Notes: generated from the letters alone by a model not told the origin. Counted from the first letter of the stretch, positions 34,844-43,954 are shown. The stretch: 61,497 nt of DNA from Aquirhabdus sp. (GCA_030150135.1 JASLGO010000099.1:1-61497); one strand, 5' to 3'. Translations and numbers: made by a program.

Positions 34844-35608
34844 TTAAATATTTCCGATAGAGTTTTTGAGCATGCGTGTTGGGTGGTCAGTAATGAGCCC
34901 ATCGATGTTCCATTTTTCAAGCTCAAAAGCGCGTTCTGGCGAGTTCACTGTCCAAATACTGATGGCTAAACCTGCGTTTTTTATCGCTAAAATACTAGAC
35001 TCAGTTGCAAGTTTGTCAGATAAACCGATGCGTGAGCAGTCGAGTGAGTGTGCTTGTTGTGCAGGCGTTTGATTTGCTGATTGATCGTTTGTGCTTGCCG
35101 AAGGTTCAAGCAATAGTCCTGTTTTTAGTTGATGCTTATTTTCAATTCGACTTTGTTGTAATGCTGCCAAAATTCTGACATCAAAAGAGGTGACGGTAAC
35201 AGCTTCGACATTTGACCAATGATTTAATTCTAAGATCAATTGATCGACAATTTTGAATACTGCATTTTGATCGTCGACAGCTTTCACTTCGACTTCGATG
35301 TGCTCAAAGTGAGTGAGTAAGTTGAGTGTTTGTTGCAGCGTTGGGGTGGGCTCTGGTGTCGCCCAATTTTCCCAGCCTTGGCGATTGTCGAAATTGGAGA
35401 GGTCTTTTTCAGTCAGATCGGATAATTGATCAGGCTTGCCTGCGGTGCGTTGTAGCGTTGCATCATGAAGAATTGCAAGTTTTCCATCGCGGAGCAGGCG
35501 AACATCAAATTCAACAGCTTTAAGTCCCAAGTCAATAATATGCTGGAAGCCGCCTAATGTATTTTCAGGAGCTTCGCCGCGTGCTCCACGATGTCCGATA
35601 ATTTTCAT
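34844..35608 (-). CDS. glycerophosphodiester phosphodiesterase, cytoplasmic
   Basis: A 254-aa GDPD-family TIM barrel. The signature IGHRGARGEAPENT at the N-terminus supplies the catalytic His and Glu/Asp ligands, and AVEFDVRLLRDGKLAILHDATLQRT adds the other acidic residues and the second His. No signal peptide is present, so it is a UgpQ-like cytoplasmic enzyme that splits glycerophosphodiesters into glycerol-3-phosphate and an alcohol. Its ATG overlaps the stop of the upstream metallo-hydrolase gene by one base (TAATG), so the two are coupled. Confidence 0.92.
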   Translation of the reverse strand: MKIIGHRGARGEAPENTLGGFQHIIDLGLKAVEFDVRLLRDGKLAILHDATLQRTAGKPDQLSDLTEKDLSNFDNRQGWENWATPEPTPTLQQTLNLLTHFEHIEVEVKAVDDQNAVFKIVDQLILELNHWSNVEAVTVTSFDVRILAALQQSRIENKHQLKTGLLLEPSASTNDQSANQTPAQQAHSLDCSRIGLSDKLATESSILAIKNAGLAISIWTVNSPERAFELEKWNIDGLITDHPTRMLKNSIGNI

Positions 35609-36492
35609 TATACAAATGTCTGCTTGCCTAAAATTGGCGTCAATAATGGTTCTACACCTTCCGCCTTGATTTCTTCGATAAAGCCCAATAAATCAACGGT
35701 TGGGATCAGATCAGGTTCGACGTCAATCGGCGTCATCATCGTGTCCCAGTGACATGGAATAATCCAGCGCGGTTTAACCAACGCAACGACTTCTTTGACA
35801 TAGTTCGGGCGATATTGACGACCAATGGCGCATAAACATAGGACATCGACTTGAATGCCTTTGAGCTCTTCAGGAATAAAGTCAGCAGAATCGATATGCA
35901 TGATTCTTAGGTTACCTGTATTTACGACCCAGTTGAGTACGAGTCCATGCTTGAGATCGCGTATTCTGGGTGGCCAAGGTGGTGGTTCTGTGATGTCGCC
36001 TGGCAGAGGAATCCGTCCAAAAACTTTGCCATGTATCGATGGTAAGCCACGAATTGTCCAAGAACCGCTGGCAATATCCTCATGACCTGAAGTTTCTACC
36101 AGTTGATGTTCAGACAAACCTGCTGCGCGACCGACCATCATGACGGCACGAGAGCCAATGAGCCGTGCGCCTGTCTGTTGGCATAATGTGGGGGAATCTA
36201 AAACATGATCATAATGCGCATGACCGACGAGTACATCATCCGCATGAGGAATAAGCTCACGAATGAGTGGCGCGTTTGGAATAAGTTCTTTGGTCAACGT
36301 GGTACGGATATTTGGACGAGAGACATAGGGATCAAGAACAAGCGTCCGAGCTGCGCTCTTAATCACAAATCCAGCTGTGCCGAGATAAGTAAATTCAACT
36401 GCGTCGCCGCCATGTTGTCCATGACGTCCATGCGGTTGGTACCACTCGGTATGGGGTTGCTTGATGCCAACCAAATGTTTCCATAATGCCAT
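35608..36492 (-). CDS. metallo-beta-lactamase fold hydrolase, UlaG-like
   Basis: A 294-aa protein with the MBL fold: EFTYLGTAGFVIKSAARTLVLDPY at the start of the domain, and the HAHYDH zinc motif. Later a MHIDSADF segment and a CHWDTM segment supply the remaining ligands. The layout matches UlaG/NAPE-PLD-like phosphodiesterases. NAPE-PLD-type enzymes release phosphatidic acid from N-acyl phospholipids; with the coupled glycerophosphodiesterase downstream, phospholipid head-group turnover is a reasonable inference. Confidence 0.85.
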   Translation of the reverse strand: MALWKHLVGIKQPHTEWYQPHGRHGQHGGDAVEFTYLGTAGFVIKSAARTLVLDPYVSRPNIRTTLTKELIPNAPLIRELIPHADDVLVGHAHYDHVLDSPTLCQQTGARLIGSRAVMMVGRAAGLSEHQLVETSGHEDIASGSWTIRGLPSIHGKVFGRIPLPGDITEPPPWPPRIRDLKHGLVLNWVVNTGNLRIMHIDSADFIPEELKGIQVDVLCLCAIGRQYRPNYVKEVVALVKPRWIIPCHWDTMMTPIDVEPDLIPTVDLLGFIEEIKAEGVEPLLTPILGKQTFV

Positions 36493-36588
36493 TTTGCATA
36501 TCCTTTAAATGCCCAATGATTCCTGCGATAGCATGCCTAGCCAGTGTGACATATTCAAGATGAATGTTTTTGATATTGTTGTTTTGAG

Positions 36589-37161
36589 TCAGTCTTTATG
36601 CTGATTTTGTTTAACCCAAAGCACCTCAGTGCGACCATCATAACGCGCAATAATACGTGCCGCGACAAAGAACCAGTCGGATAGACGATTTAAATATTGG
36701 ATGGCGAATTCTGAAATGTCTGACTCTCGATGTTTGAGTGTAGTGATCAGACGTTCTGCACGACGACAAATAGCACGCGCAAGATGAGCGTGTGAGGCTG
36801 GAACACTGCCTCCGGGTAATATGAAATCTTTGAGAGCAGGGAGATCAAGATTCATCTGGTCAATACTGTGCTCAAGGCGTGAAATATATTCAGCTTCTAA
36901 TATTCGATAATTAGGAATACACAGCTCGCCGCCTAAGTCGAAAAGTTCATGTTGAATCTGACTCAGCATTTTGTCGATATCTGCACCTTGATGGCGCTCG
37001 CTGAGGCTTGCACGTAAGAGACCAACTGCACAATTTAGTTCATCCACTGTGCCATAGGTTTCAACGCGCAGGTCATCTTTCGCGACACGTTGCCCATCAC
37101 CCAAACCCGTCGTGCCGTCATCTCCAGTCCGCGTGTAGATTTTACTTAGGCGATGTCCCAT
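36589..37161 (-). CDS. cob(I)alamin adenosyltransferase, PduO type
   Basis: A 190-aa ATP:cob(I)alamin adenosyltransferase. The ATP-binding signature KIYTRTGDDGTTGLGDG is near the N-terminus, VETYGTVDELNCAVGL follows, and FILPGGSVPASHAHLARAICRRAER with the conserved Arg/Glu is in the second half. It makes adenosylcobalamin for B12-dependent enzymes. The BtuB-like receptor under a cobalamin riboswitch lies 1.6 kb away, so this region groups B12 uptake and activation. Confidence 0.93.
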   Translation of the reverse strand: MGHRLSKIYTRTGDDGTTGLGDGQRVAKDDLRVETYGTVDELNCAVGLLRASLSERHQGADIDKMLSQIQHELFDLGGELCIPNYRILEAEYISRLEHSIDQMNLDLPALKDFILPGGSVPASHAHLARAICRRAERLITTLKHRESDISEFAIQYLNRLSDWFFVAARIIARYDGRTEVLWVKQNQHKD

Positions 37162-37226
37162 TTTTATTTATCCTCAAAGAAACCAAGAGTATATACTTTC
37201 AAATCAAGTTCAGCACGTGACGATTT

Positions 37227-37877
37227 ATGATCATGACGACCGAAGAAAGCATGCCAGTTGTCGATCCATTATTGAAATATCGAGAGCAGCATAAGAAGCG
37301 TTTAAGTTATATGCCTTGGCTTTATTGGAAACTCAAGCCAAAGAATCGCGTTTGGGCAGAGGCATGGCAGCAAGAGTATCAAAATTATCTACAGTCGATG
37401 GAAACAGTAAAAATTGGCAAGGACTGTTTTATTTCGCCTGATGCACATTTATTTGCTGAGATTGGGCGAGAAATTGTGATTGGCGATGGGTCATTTATTG
37501 CTGCGGATTGTGTGATTCATGGGCCTGTAACGTTGGGTCAGAAGGTGGCGATTAATCATCACGCAACTTTGGATGGTGGACGAGCGGGGATTCATCTTGC
37601 TGATCAAGCGCGGCTGGCGGCGTATTGTCATCTGTATGCGTTTAATCATGGCATGAAAATAGATCAGACCATTCATGAACAGGCGGTGACGTCAGAAGGC
37701 ATTTATATCGGGCAGGATGTATGGTTGGGTGCAAATGTAGGTGTTGTCGATGGTGTCAGAATTGATGATTTTGCTGTTGTGGGTATGGATAGTGTAGTGA
37801 CTAAAAGTGTGGAGCGTTATGCGATCGTGGCTGGAAACCCTGCACGAAAAATAGGTGATCGTCGAGAGAAAAAATGA
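37227..37877 (+). CDS. left-handed beta-helix acyltransferase
   Basis: A 216-aa protein of the hexapeptide-repeat acyltransferase superfamily. Repeated I/V-G-x-x units begin near residue 65 (DCFISPDAHLFAEIG, IVIGDGSFIAADCVI) and run to IYIGQDVWLGANVGVVDGV, DSVVTKSV and a VAGNPARKI end, the classic maltose/galactoside O-acetyltransferase-type finish. YAFNHGM contains the likely catalytic His. The acceptor is unknown. Two in-frame ATGs (37227 and 37233) are possible; neither has a clear ribosome binding site. It lies back to back with the adenosyltransferase gene. Confidence 0.85.
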   Translation: MIMTTEESMPVVDPLLKYREQHKKRLSYMPWLYWKLKPKNRVWAEAWQQEYQNYLQSMETVKIGKDCFISPDAHLFAEIGREIVIGDGSFIAADCVIHGPVTLGQKVAINHHATLDGGRAGIHLADQARLAAYCHLYAFNHGMKIDQTIHEQAVTSEGIYIGQDVWLGANVGVVDGVRIDDFAVVGMDSVVTKSVERYAIVAGNPARKIGDRREKK

Positions 37878-37959
37878 CAGGTTTAATTAAAAAAATGCTG
37901 GCGTATATTTAAGGGTGCGAGTAAATCATCGAAAGTAAAATAGAAAAGGAGTTCTATGG

Positions 37960-38565
37960 ATGAGTTTTTCGACCTTTTTTATACTATTTCTACATGGTTC
38001 ATGTTATTTAATTCCAGTTTTGGTCATCATTTTTTTATTAAAATCCCCTTTGTTTAATGGGTTTTTAGGCGAATTTGCGATCAATACTTCAATCCAGCAT
38101 AGTTTGAGTCCTGATCTGTTTCATTTATTGAAAGACATCACAATTCCTTATGAATATGGAGCCACTCAGCTTGATCATGTGATTATTTCAAAATTTGGTA
38201 TTTTTGTGCTTGAAACTAGAAATGTGAAAGGATTAATTTTTGGTAGTGAGTGCGAAAGAACATGGTCGCAGGAATTTTTCGAGAGTACGACACAGTTTTA
38301 TAATCCACTCCATGAAAGTTATAAAAAATCCAAAGTATTACAGCAATTATTGGGTCTGAAAAGTGAGCAGATTCATTCGTTAGTCGTGTTTGTTGGCGAT
38401 TGCACATTTAAATCTACAATGCCTGAGAATGTCACCAAAGGAAAAAATTATCTGAAGTTTATTCAGTCAAAAACTGATGTGGTTTTAAGTGAGCAAGAAG
38501 TTGTTGATATAATTTATAAAATTGAGAGTGGGCGTTTAAATACTGAATTTGAAAATGCTTTTTGA
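37960..38565 (+). CDS. membrane-anchored NERD domain protein
   Basis: A 201-aa protein with one hydrophobic N-terminal segment (residues 2-28) followed by a nuclease-related domain. The core reads YEYGATQLDHVIISKFGIFVLETRNVKGLIFG, the pattern of NERD domains (restriction-nuclease-like fold). The usual catalytic E-x-K appears as E-T-R, with Arg in place of Lys, so nuclease activity is doubtful. GGAG eight bases upstream supports the ATG at 37960 against an out-of-frame ATG four bases earlier. Function unknown. Confidence 0.8.
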   Translation: MSFSTFFILFLHGSCYLIPVLVIIFLLKSPLFNGFLGEFAINTSIQHSLSPDLFHLLKDITIPYEYGATQLDHVIISKFGIFVLETRNVKGLIFGSECERTWSQEFFESTTQFYNPLHESYKKSKVLQQLLGLKSEQIHSLVVFVGDCTFKSTMPENVTKGKNYLKFIQSKTDVVLSEQEVVDIIYKIESGRLNTEFENAF

Positions 38566-38601
38566 GCATACATTTTATGGTTAAGTGAAAAAAGAATATT
38601 G

Positions 38602-38640
38602 AAAAAAAGCAACATTCTATTTGGAGGTCAGAATGTTGCT
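38602..38640 (-). terminator. terminator for the TonB receptor gene
   Basis: A perfect 11-bp stem, AGCAACATTCT with AGAATGTTGCT, over an 11-base loop. On the minus strand it ends in a run of seven T. A weaker AAGGGT/ACCCTT hairpin lies nearer the stop, at about 38690-38711. Confidence 0.75.
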
Positions 38641-38737
38641 AAAAACATGAGTCCATTCGAATGGTTTGAGTTTTTATGGTGGGTTTGAAAAGGGTATCCA
38701 GAGACACCCTTATTCATTGCTTGATGATGAACAGCGA

Positions 38738-40597
38738 TTAGTAGTTAACAGTGATGCCCAATGTCGCTTGGCGACGAGCGGCTAAGTAATAGCTGAGTGT
38801 TGAACCGTAAGTGCCATCGCCAGCCAATGCAACAGGATATTTGCGGTCAGTGACGTTTTCGACATTGGCAAATACGCGGACATTTGACAGTGCTTGCCAA
38901 TAGGCGTGTACATTTCCGACAGCATAACCTGCGATTGGGTAGTTCAGGTTGTAGTCTTTCGCATCACTTTTTGATGTGATTTCAGCATTGAAACCATATT
39001 TTGCCAGCGCTAAACCTGCTGATGCGTTAAAGGTTTGGCGTGGGCGACGAGTGAGTTCGCTGTCTTTGGCGCCATTTTGTCCTTCAGCGGTCGGCTGAAC
39101 ATAACCATAACTAACGTTGGTGAACCAGCCACCTTCAAAGTTCCACTTGAAGCCTGCTTCGCCACCCGTCAACTGAGCTTTGTTAATGTTTGCGAGGTTA
39201 AAAGCTGTATCGTAGGTAATGAGGTTTTTGACATTAGTACGATAGACCGCAAGATTAGCCACTAAACCTTTAGTAATGGTTTGATCAACACCGATCTCAT
39301 ACGATGTGCTTTCTTCTGGTTTTAGCTTTGGATTGCCACCATAAGTTGAATAGAGTTGATTTCCATCTGGTGCATGGAACGCTGTGCCAAGATTGGTGTA
39401 AATGCTAGTGCTTGGTAGTACCTGCATGCGACCAGCAAGTTGTCCAGTAGTATGCGTACCGAATTGATGGTTATCTTCAAGTCTCACACCAGCTTGAGTG
39501 CTAAAAACTGAATCTTGGTATTGATGTTGGAGGTAGTAACCAGTCGTCCCAAGATCACGCTTATAAGCATCAAATCCACTCTGATAATTCACATCGGCAT
39601 TACGTGCAGTTAAACCAGCCAGAAGCGTTTGGTTTTGTGTGAAACCCCAGCGAACATTGGTATCTAACTCGCTTTGATTAGTGCGTGCAAAGTCAGAACT
39701 GTCATTTTGGTTCAGCGTATCTAAGTATTGAGATAAACGTAGATTGAGATTAAGGTTTGGTGCAACAGTATAGCGACCTGTCAGATTGATCAGGCGATTA
39801 TTGAAATCCTGTGATAACGGACTTGAGTAGTCATAACCGACATATTCAGACTTGCCTTGGTTACCGCGAATTTCAGCGGAAAGAGCGTATTGATCGTTAT
39901 CAATGCCGCCTTTGACCGAGTAGCCTTTTTGATCGTAGCCTGATTTATCTTGTGCAATGGTAGTAGCTCTAGAGCCATCAGTACCCATGGTTTGACCGCG
40001 TACTTGTAGGTAAGCATCATCATGAACAAGGTCTGCGCCGAGGATTGTTTTATATAAGCTGTTATTGCCACCTTCAAAAGTGGTAAAGAAGTTTTGTTTG
40101 GTTGGTTTGGCTGTGATGAGTTGCACCACACCACCAACAGCATCAGAACCATATTGAACAGAGGCTGGACCTTTTAGAATTTCAACTTGGTTTAAATCGC
40201 TGGTATCAAAAAATTGTACGTTTGCAATCGATGTTGTTGCAGGATTGAGACGCATGCCGTCTAATAAAAATAGAGTTTGATTGCTATTTGTTCCACGGGT
40301 AAACACTGAAGTTTGCTGACCATAGCCGCCCAGTGACACGATATTTAATGCAGGATCTTGGCGCAATAAATTTGAGAGTTCATTGCTTGGATCTTGCTGA
40401 ATTTGAGCTTGGGAAATCACTGAAATGCTTGCAGGAACAATATTGATTGGTTCTGCGGTATGGCTTGCTGTCACTGTGATGACAGGAAGTTGATTATCAA
40501 CAGTTGCAGGCGTATCGGCATGTGCCGCATGGAATACAGAAAAAATGGAAAGTGTCAGGACACTTGGCAAAAACGAACGTGCATTGGAAACAGACAT
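38738..40597 (-). CDS. btuB: TonB-dependent outer-membrane receptor, BtuB-like (cobalamin)
   Basis: A 619-aa protein with a signal peptide (hydrophobic LPSVLTLSIFSVFHAAHA, cleavage near residue 28), a TonB box PVITVTA soon after, a plug domain (PASISVISQAQIQ to GPASVQYGSDAVGGVVQLIT) and a 22-strand-type barrel ending in an aromatic residue (ITVNY). The length suits BtuB, the vitamin B12 receptor, which is also indicated by the cobalamin riboswitch in its leader. The ATG at 40597 is chosen because AGGAG lies five bases upstream; a longer frame exists but would overlap the riboswitch exit. Uptake would need TonB-ExbBD and BtuFCD, not in this window. Confidence 0.88.
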   Translation of the reverse strand: MSVSNARSFLPSVLTLSIFSVFHAAHADTPATVDNQLPVITVTASHTAEPINIVPASISVISQAQIQQDPSNELSNLLRQDPALNIVSLGGYGQQTSVFTRGTNSNQTLFLLDGMRLNPATTSIANVQFFDTSDLNQVEILKGPASVQYGSDAVGGVVQLITAKPTKQNFFTTFEGGNNSLYKTILGADLVHDDAYLQVRGQTMGTDGSRATTIAQDKSGYDQKGYSVKGGIDNDQYALSAEIRGNQGKSEYVGYDYSSPLSQDFNNRLINLTGRYTVAPNLNLNLRLSQYLDTLNQNDSSDFARTNQSELDTNVRWGFTQNQTLLAGLTARNADVNYQSGFDAYKRDLGTTGYYLQHQYQDSVFSTQAGVRLEDNHQFGTHTTGQLAGRMQVLPSTSIYTNLGTAFHAPDGNQLYSTYGGNPKLKPEESTSYEIGVDQTITKGLVANLAVYRTNVKNLITYDTAFNLANINKAQLTGGEAGFKWNFEGGWFTNVSYGYVQPTAEGQNGAKDSELTRRPRQTFNASAGLALAKYGFNAEITSKSDAKDYNLNYPIAGYAVGNVHAYWQALSNVRVFANVENVTDRKYPVALAGDGTYGSTLSYYLAARRQATLGITVNY

Positions 40598-40992
40598 AAC
40601 GACTCCTAACACTCAAGCCCCGTGAGCGTGTGGGTGGGAAAATGGCTGAGATTGGTATCCGGACTGATGATTTATTCAATAAATCAATTACCGTTGCGGG
40701 GTGCAGTGCTGGCTTGAACCAGCTTCCCATTCATAAATCAGATCTTCAAGGATGAAGAATCTCGAATTAGAATCATAAAAATGAATACTCAGAACGCGGC
40801 GATTATATCCGCAATGTAAATGAGATGTAACTGGTTTGTTGGAGTGAACGATGGAATGCATCAATATGAAGCATATTACATAGCGATTTGAGATGACTTT
40901 CACTTTAAAGTTGCGTGATATGAGTTAGAATACTCCGCTTATCAATATTATCTAAATCAGAGATTCTGTTGCCTAATTCAGTTCCGCATGTC
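40598..40992. other. divergent leader region between btuB and trpF
   Basis: It contains the cobalamin riboswitch of the minus-strand receptor gene (40630-40790) and, in the remaining ~200 bases, the promoter region for trpF. TAGAAT at 40926-40931 is a candidate -10 box for trpF, but I see no matching -35 box. Confidence 0.5.
40630..40790 (-). promoter_or_regulatory. cobalamin (AdoCbl) riboswitch
   Basis: Read on the minus strand, the hallmark elements occur in order: GGGAAGCTGGTTCAAGCCAG, then GCACCCGCAACGGTAA, a variable hairpin, then the B12 box AGTCCGGATACC (40654-40665). These are the conserved core of B12 riboswitches. No T-rich terminator hairpin lies between the box and the receptor start, and the ribosome binding site is about 45 bases from the box, so translational control is more likely than attenuation. 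It should repress receptor synthesis when cobalamin is plentiful. The outer limits are approximate. Confidence 0.92.
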
Positions 40993-41661
40993 ATGCGCAC
41001 ACGGGTCAAAATCTGTGGATTGACGCGTATCCAAGACGTTCAAACCGCTATTCAAGCTGGCGCGGATGCGGTTGGTTTCGTCTTTTATCCTCCCAGTCCT
41101 CGTTTTGTGACTGCGGAGCAAGCTGCTCAATTAGTCCAATTTGTCTTGCCTTTTGTACAGCCAGTTGGGTTGTTTGTTGATGTGAGTGAGGTTGAGTTAC
41201 TCAACATTCTGAGCACTGTTCGCATCGATCTTTTGCAATTTCATGGCAATGAAACCCCAGCGCAATGTCAGCATTTAGCGACACTCACAGGGAAACGCTG
41301 GATTAAAGCGCTGCAAATGAAACCCGATGTCGATATTTATCCAATCATTGAAAGCTATCGTGCAGTTGGCGCGAGCGGGATTTTGCTGGATGCTTGGCAT
41401 CCCGATTTATTTGGTGGTACTGGCCACGCGTTTGATTGGCGACGGTTTCCTCAGTATGAGCAACCCACGAACGATACTTTGAGCAGCAAACGTCAATGTC
41501 CTTTGATCCTTGCAGGTGGATTAACCCCTGATAATGTCGCCGATGCGATTCGCCAAACACAGCCTTTTGCGGTGGATGTGAGTGGCGGTGTAGAAAGTGC
41601 AAAAGGTATTAAAGATTCGGCATTGATTCAGCGCTTTATCGCAGCGACGAAGCTGTTATAA
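40993..41661 (+). CDS. trpF: phosphoribosylanthranilate isomerase
   Basis: A 222-aa TIM-barrel enzyme of tryptophan synthesis. The N-terminal VKICGLT carries the catalytic Cys, and GADAVGFVFYPPSPR, LLQFHGNE, the LLDAW segment with the catalytic Asp, and LAGGLTPDNV and VDVSGGVE phosphate-binding loops follow. A loop of about 20 residues around QYEQPTNDTLSSKRQ is longer than usual. The ATG at 40993 gives the typical start just before RVKICG; an in-frame TTG at 40969 adds eight residues and has a slightly better purine stretch upstream. It heads the trpF-trpB-trpA-accD-folC line. Confidence 0.93.
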   Translation: MRTRVKICGLTRIQDVQTAIQAGADAVGFVFYPPSPRFVTAEQAAQLVQFVLPFVQPVGLFVDVSEVELLNILSTVRIDLLQFHGNETPAQCQHLATLTGKRWIKALQMKPDVDIYPIIESYRAVGASGILLDAWHPDLFGGTGHAFDWRRFPQYEQPTNDTLSSKRQCPLILAGGLTPDNVADAIRQTQPFAVDVSGGVESAKGIKDSALIQRFIAATKLL

Positions 41662-41709
41662 AGAAACTAAGGTTTCAAATTAGATTTTAAGAAATAAGTG
41701 GAGTAAGTA

Positions 41710-42975
41710 ATGAGTAGCATTGACTCAAAAGTAAAGATTAAAGAAGCTTTAAAAGACGTAGATTTCAGCAGTATTGATTTTACCCAATATCCTGACAATA
41801 AAGGTCATTTTGGTGTGCATGGTGGTCGTTTTGTCTCTGAAACGCTGATGGCGGCCTTAGAGGATCTTGAGGCGTTATACCGCCGCATGAAGAATGATCC
41901 TGAATTCCTAAAAGCATTTGATCATGATCTCGCACATTTTGTTGGTCGCCCATCACCGTTGTATCACGCGGAGCGTTTAAGCCGTGAGTTGGGTGGTGCG
42001 CAGATTTACTTAAAACGTGAAGACTTAAACCATACAGGCGCGCACAAGATTAATAACACAATCGGTCAAGCGTTGCTGGCTAAGCTGTCTGGTAAAACAC
42101 GTATCATCGCGGAAACGGGTGCAGGTCAGCATGGTGTAGCAACCGCAACGATCGCAGCACGTTTGGGCATGGAATGTGTGATTTTTATGGGTGATGATGA
42201 CGTGCATCGTCAATCCATGAACGTTTACCGTATGAAGTTGCTCGGTGCAAAAGTGGTTGCAGTGACGAGCGGCTCACGCACTTTGAAAGATGCGATGAAC
42301 GAAGCGATGCGTGATTGGGTCACCAACGTTGATTCAACGTATTACATCATCGGTACTGTTGCTGGCCCACATCCTTATCCGATGCTGGTACGTGATTTCC
42401 AATCAATTATTGGTCGTGAAGCACGTGAACAAAGTTTGAAGCAAATTGGTAAGTTGCCTGATGCATTAGTTGCTTGCGTGGGTGGCGGTTCCAATGCTAT
42501 TGGACTGTTTTATCCATTTCTCAATGATAAAGCCGTCAAGATGTATGGTGTTGAAGCGTCTGGCTATGGCGTGGAGACAGGTAAACATTCAGCGCCATTG
42601 AACGCAGGTCGTATCGGTGTGTTGCATGGCAATCGTACTTATCTGATGAGTGATGACGAAGGTCAGATCATTGAAACGCATTCGATTTCTGCGGGTCTGG
42701 ATTATCCTGGTGTAGGGCCTGAACATAGCTTTTTAAAGGATGTCGGTCGTGTACAGTATGTGCCGATTGATGATGACGAAGCGCTGCAAGGTTTCCGTGA
42801 TTTGACACTGATCGAAGGAATCATTCCTGCGTTAGAAAGTAGTCATGCGATTGCCTATGTTAAAAAACTTGCACCAACTATGTCACCAGATCAATCGATT
42901 GTCGTTTGCCTATCGGGTCGCGGTGATAAAGATTTGCTGACTTTGGCAAAGATGGATGGGATTGTGATTAGTTAA
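41710..42975 (+). CDS. trpB: tryptophan synthase beta chain
   Basis: A 421-aa PLP enzyme that condenses indole with serine. The N-terminal FGVHGGRFVSETLM, the PLP lysine K113 in HTGAHKINNTIGQALLAK, ETGAGQHGVATATIAA with the catalytic Glu, and the phosphate loop GGGSNAIG are all present. A ~25-residue N-terminal extension precedes the conserved core. It lies 48 bp after trpF and is separated from trpA by a palindromic repeat. Confidence 0.97.
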   Translation: MSSIDSKVKIKEALKDVDFSSIDFTQYPDNKGHFGVHGGRFVSETLMAALEDLEALYRRMKNDPEFLKAFDHDLAHFVGRPSPLYHAERLSRELGGAQIYLKREDLNHTGAHKINNTIGQALLAKLSGKTRIIAETGAGQHGVATATIAARLGMECVIFMGDDDVHRQSMNVYRMKLLGAKVVAVTSGSRTLKDAMNEAMRDWVTNVDSTYYIIGTVAGPHPYPMLVRDFQSIIGREAREQSLKQIGKLPDALVACVGGGSNAIGLFYPFLNDKAVKMYGVEASGYGVETGKHSAPLNAGRIGVLHGNRTYLMSDDEGQIIETHSISAGLDYPGVGPEHSFLKDVGRVQYVPIDDDEALQGFRDLTLIEGIIPALESSHAIAYVKKLAPTMSPDQSIVVCLSGRGDKDLLTLAKMDGIVIS

Positions 42976-42999
42976 GGTTTTGCTTCGAAGATTTTGACT

Positions 43000-43085
43000 C
43001 CTTCCCCTTCAAGGGGAAGGTTGGGATGGGGATGGTTTTGAAATAAAAAATCACCCCCTTCTAAATCTTCCCCTTGAAGGGGAAG
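43000..43085. repeat. inverted pair of TTCCCCTTCAAGGGGAA palindromes between trpB and trpA
   Basis: Palindrome 1 (43000-43020) is CCTTCCCCTT-C-AAGGGGAAGG; palindrome 2 (43067-43085) is CTTCCCCTT-G-AAGGGGAAG. Flanking bases (GGTTGGGATGGGGAT, and the inverse of TCACCCCCTTCTAAA) extend the similarity, so the two units are inverted copies of one element of about 35 bp. Together they can fold into a long stem in the trpB-trpA transcript. Confidence 0.8.
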
Positions 43086-43150
43086 ACTTCAAAGCAATCA
43101 AAATAGATAAATTGACTAGAAAATAGTGAACAAATTTAGGAATAAAAGAG

Positions 43151-43954
43151 ATGTCTCGTATAGCAGCTTGTTTTGCGACATTAAAGTCGAATAATCGTAA
43201 AGCCTTGATTCCATACATTATGGCTGGTGATCCAAATCCTTCGGTGACAGTGCCACTTCTCCATGAGATTGTCAAAGCAGGTGCGGATTTAATTGAATTA
43301 GGTCTACCGTTTTCGGATCCGATGGCGGATGGCCCTGTGATTGCATTAGCGGCCGAGCGCGCGCTTGCGGGTGGAACAAGTACATTTCATGCCATTGATA
43401 TGGTCGCGGAGTTCCGCAAGAATGACAACACAACACCAATCGTTTTGATGGGTTATTTAAATCCAATCGAAATTATTGGTTATGAAGTTTTTGCTGCACG
43501 TGCTGCGGCTGCGGGCGTAGATGGTTTGCTGATGGTCGATTTGCCACCTGAAGAGGCTGGTGATTTGGATGAAGTCTTGGCAAAGCACAACATTGATCCG
43601 ATTTTTTTGCTGGCTCCGACTACAACCGATGCGCGTATTGAACATGTGGTCAAGGCAGCGCGTGGCTATGTGTACTATGTGTCCCTGAAAGGGGTGACAG
43701 GTTCATCTGCACTCGATACAGTAGAAGTTGCTGCACGTATTAATGCAATTAAGCAAAAAACAGATTTACCGATAGGTGTTGGTTTTGGGATTCATGATCG
43801 TGAAACAGCTCAAGCAGTTGGCGCGGCGGCAGATGGTGTGATTGTCGGTACAGCGCTGGTTCGCTCTTTTGCTGAACATGATGTTGCTGATGCCCAAAGC
43901 AAAATTATTGCAAAAATACATGAACTCAGACAGGCATTGGATGACCTTCAATAG
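43151..43954 (+). CDS. trpA: tryptophan synthase alpha chain
   Basis: A 267-aa TIM-barrel subunit that splits indole-3-glycerol phosphate. The catalytic pair E49 and D60 lies in LIELGLPFSDPMADGP. The KGVTGSS loop and GFGIHDRETA and DGVIVGTALV phosphate-site segments follow. The length is standard. The 175-base gap after trpB is unusual for a trpBA pair, whose products form one complex, and holds the repeat described above. Confidence 0.97.
   Translation: MSRIAACFATLKSNNRKALIPYIMAGDPNPSVTVPLLHEIVKAGADLIELGLPFSDPMADGPVIALAAERALAGGTSTFHAIDMVAEFRKNDNTTPIVLMGYLNPIEIIGYEVFAARAAAAGVDGLLMVDLPPEEAGDLDEVLAKHNIDPIFLLAPTTTDARIEHVVKAARGYVYYVSLKGVTGSSALDTVEVAARINAIKQKTDLPIGVGFGIHDRETAQAVGAAADGVIVGTALVRSFAEHDVADAQSKIIAKIHELRQALDDLQ

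Noticed and set aside
39790..40152. 120-codon frame inside btuB in another frame
   Set aside because: Overlaps a clear TonB receptor and shows no domain or start signal.
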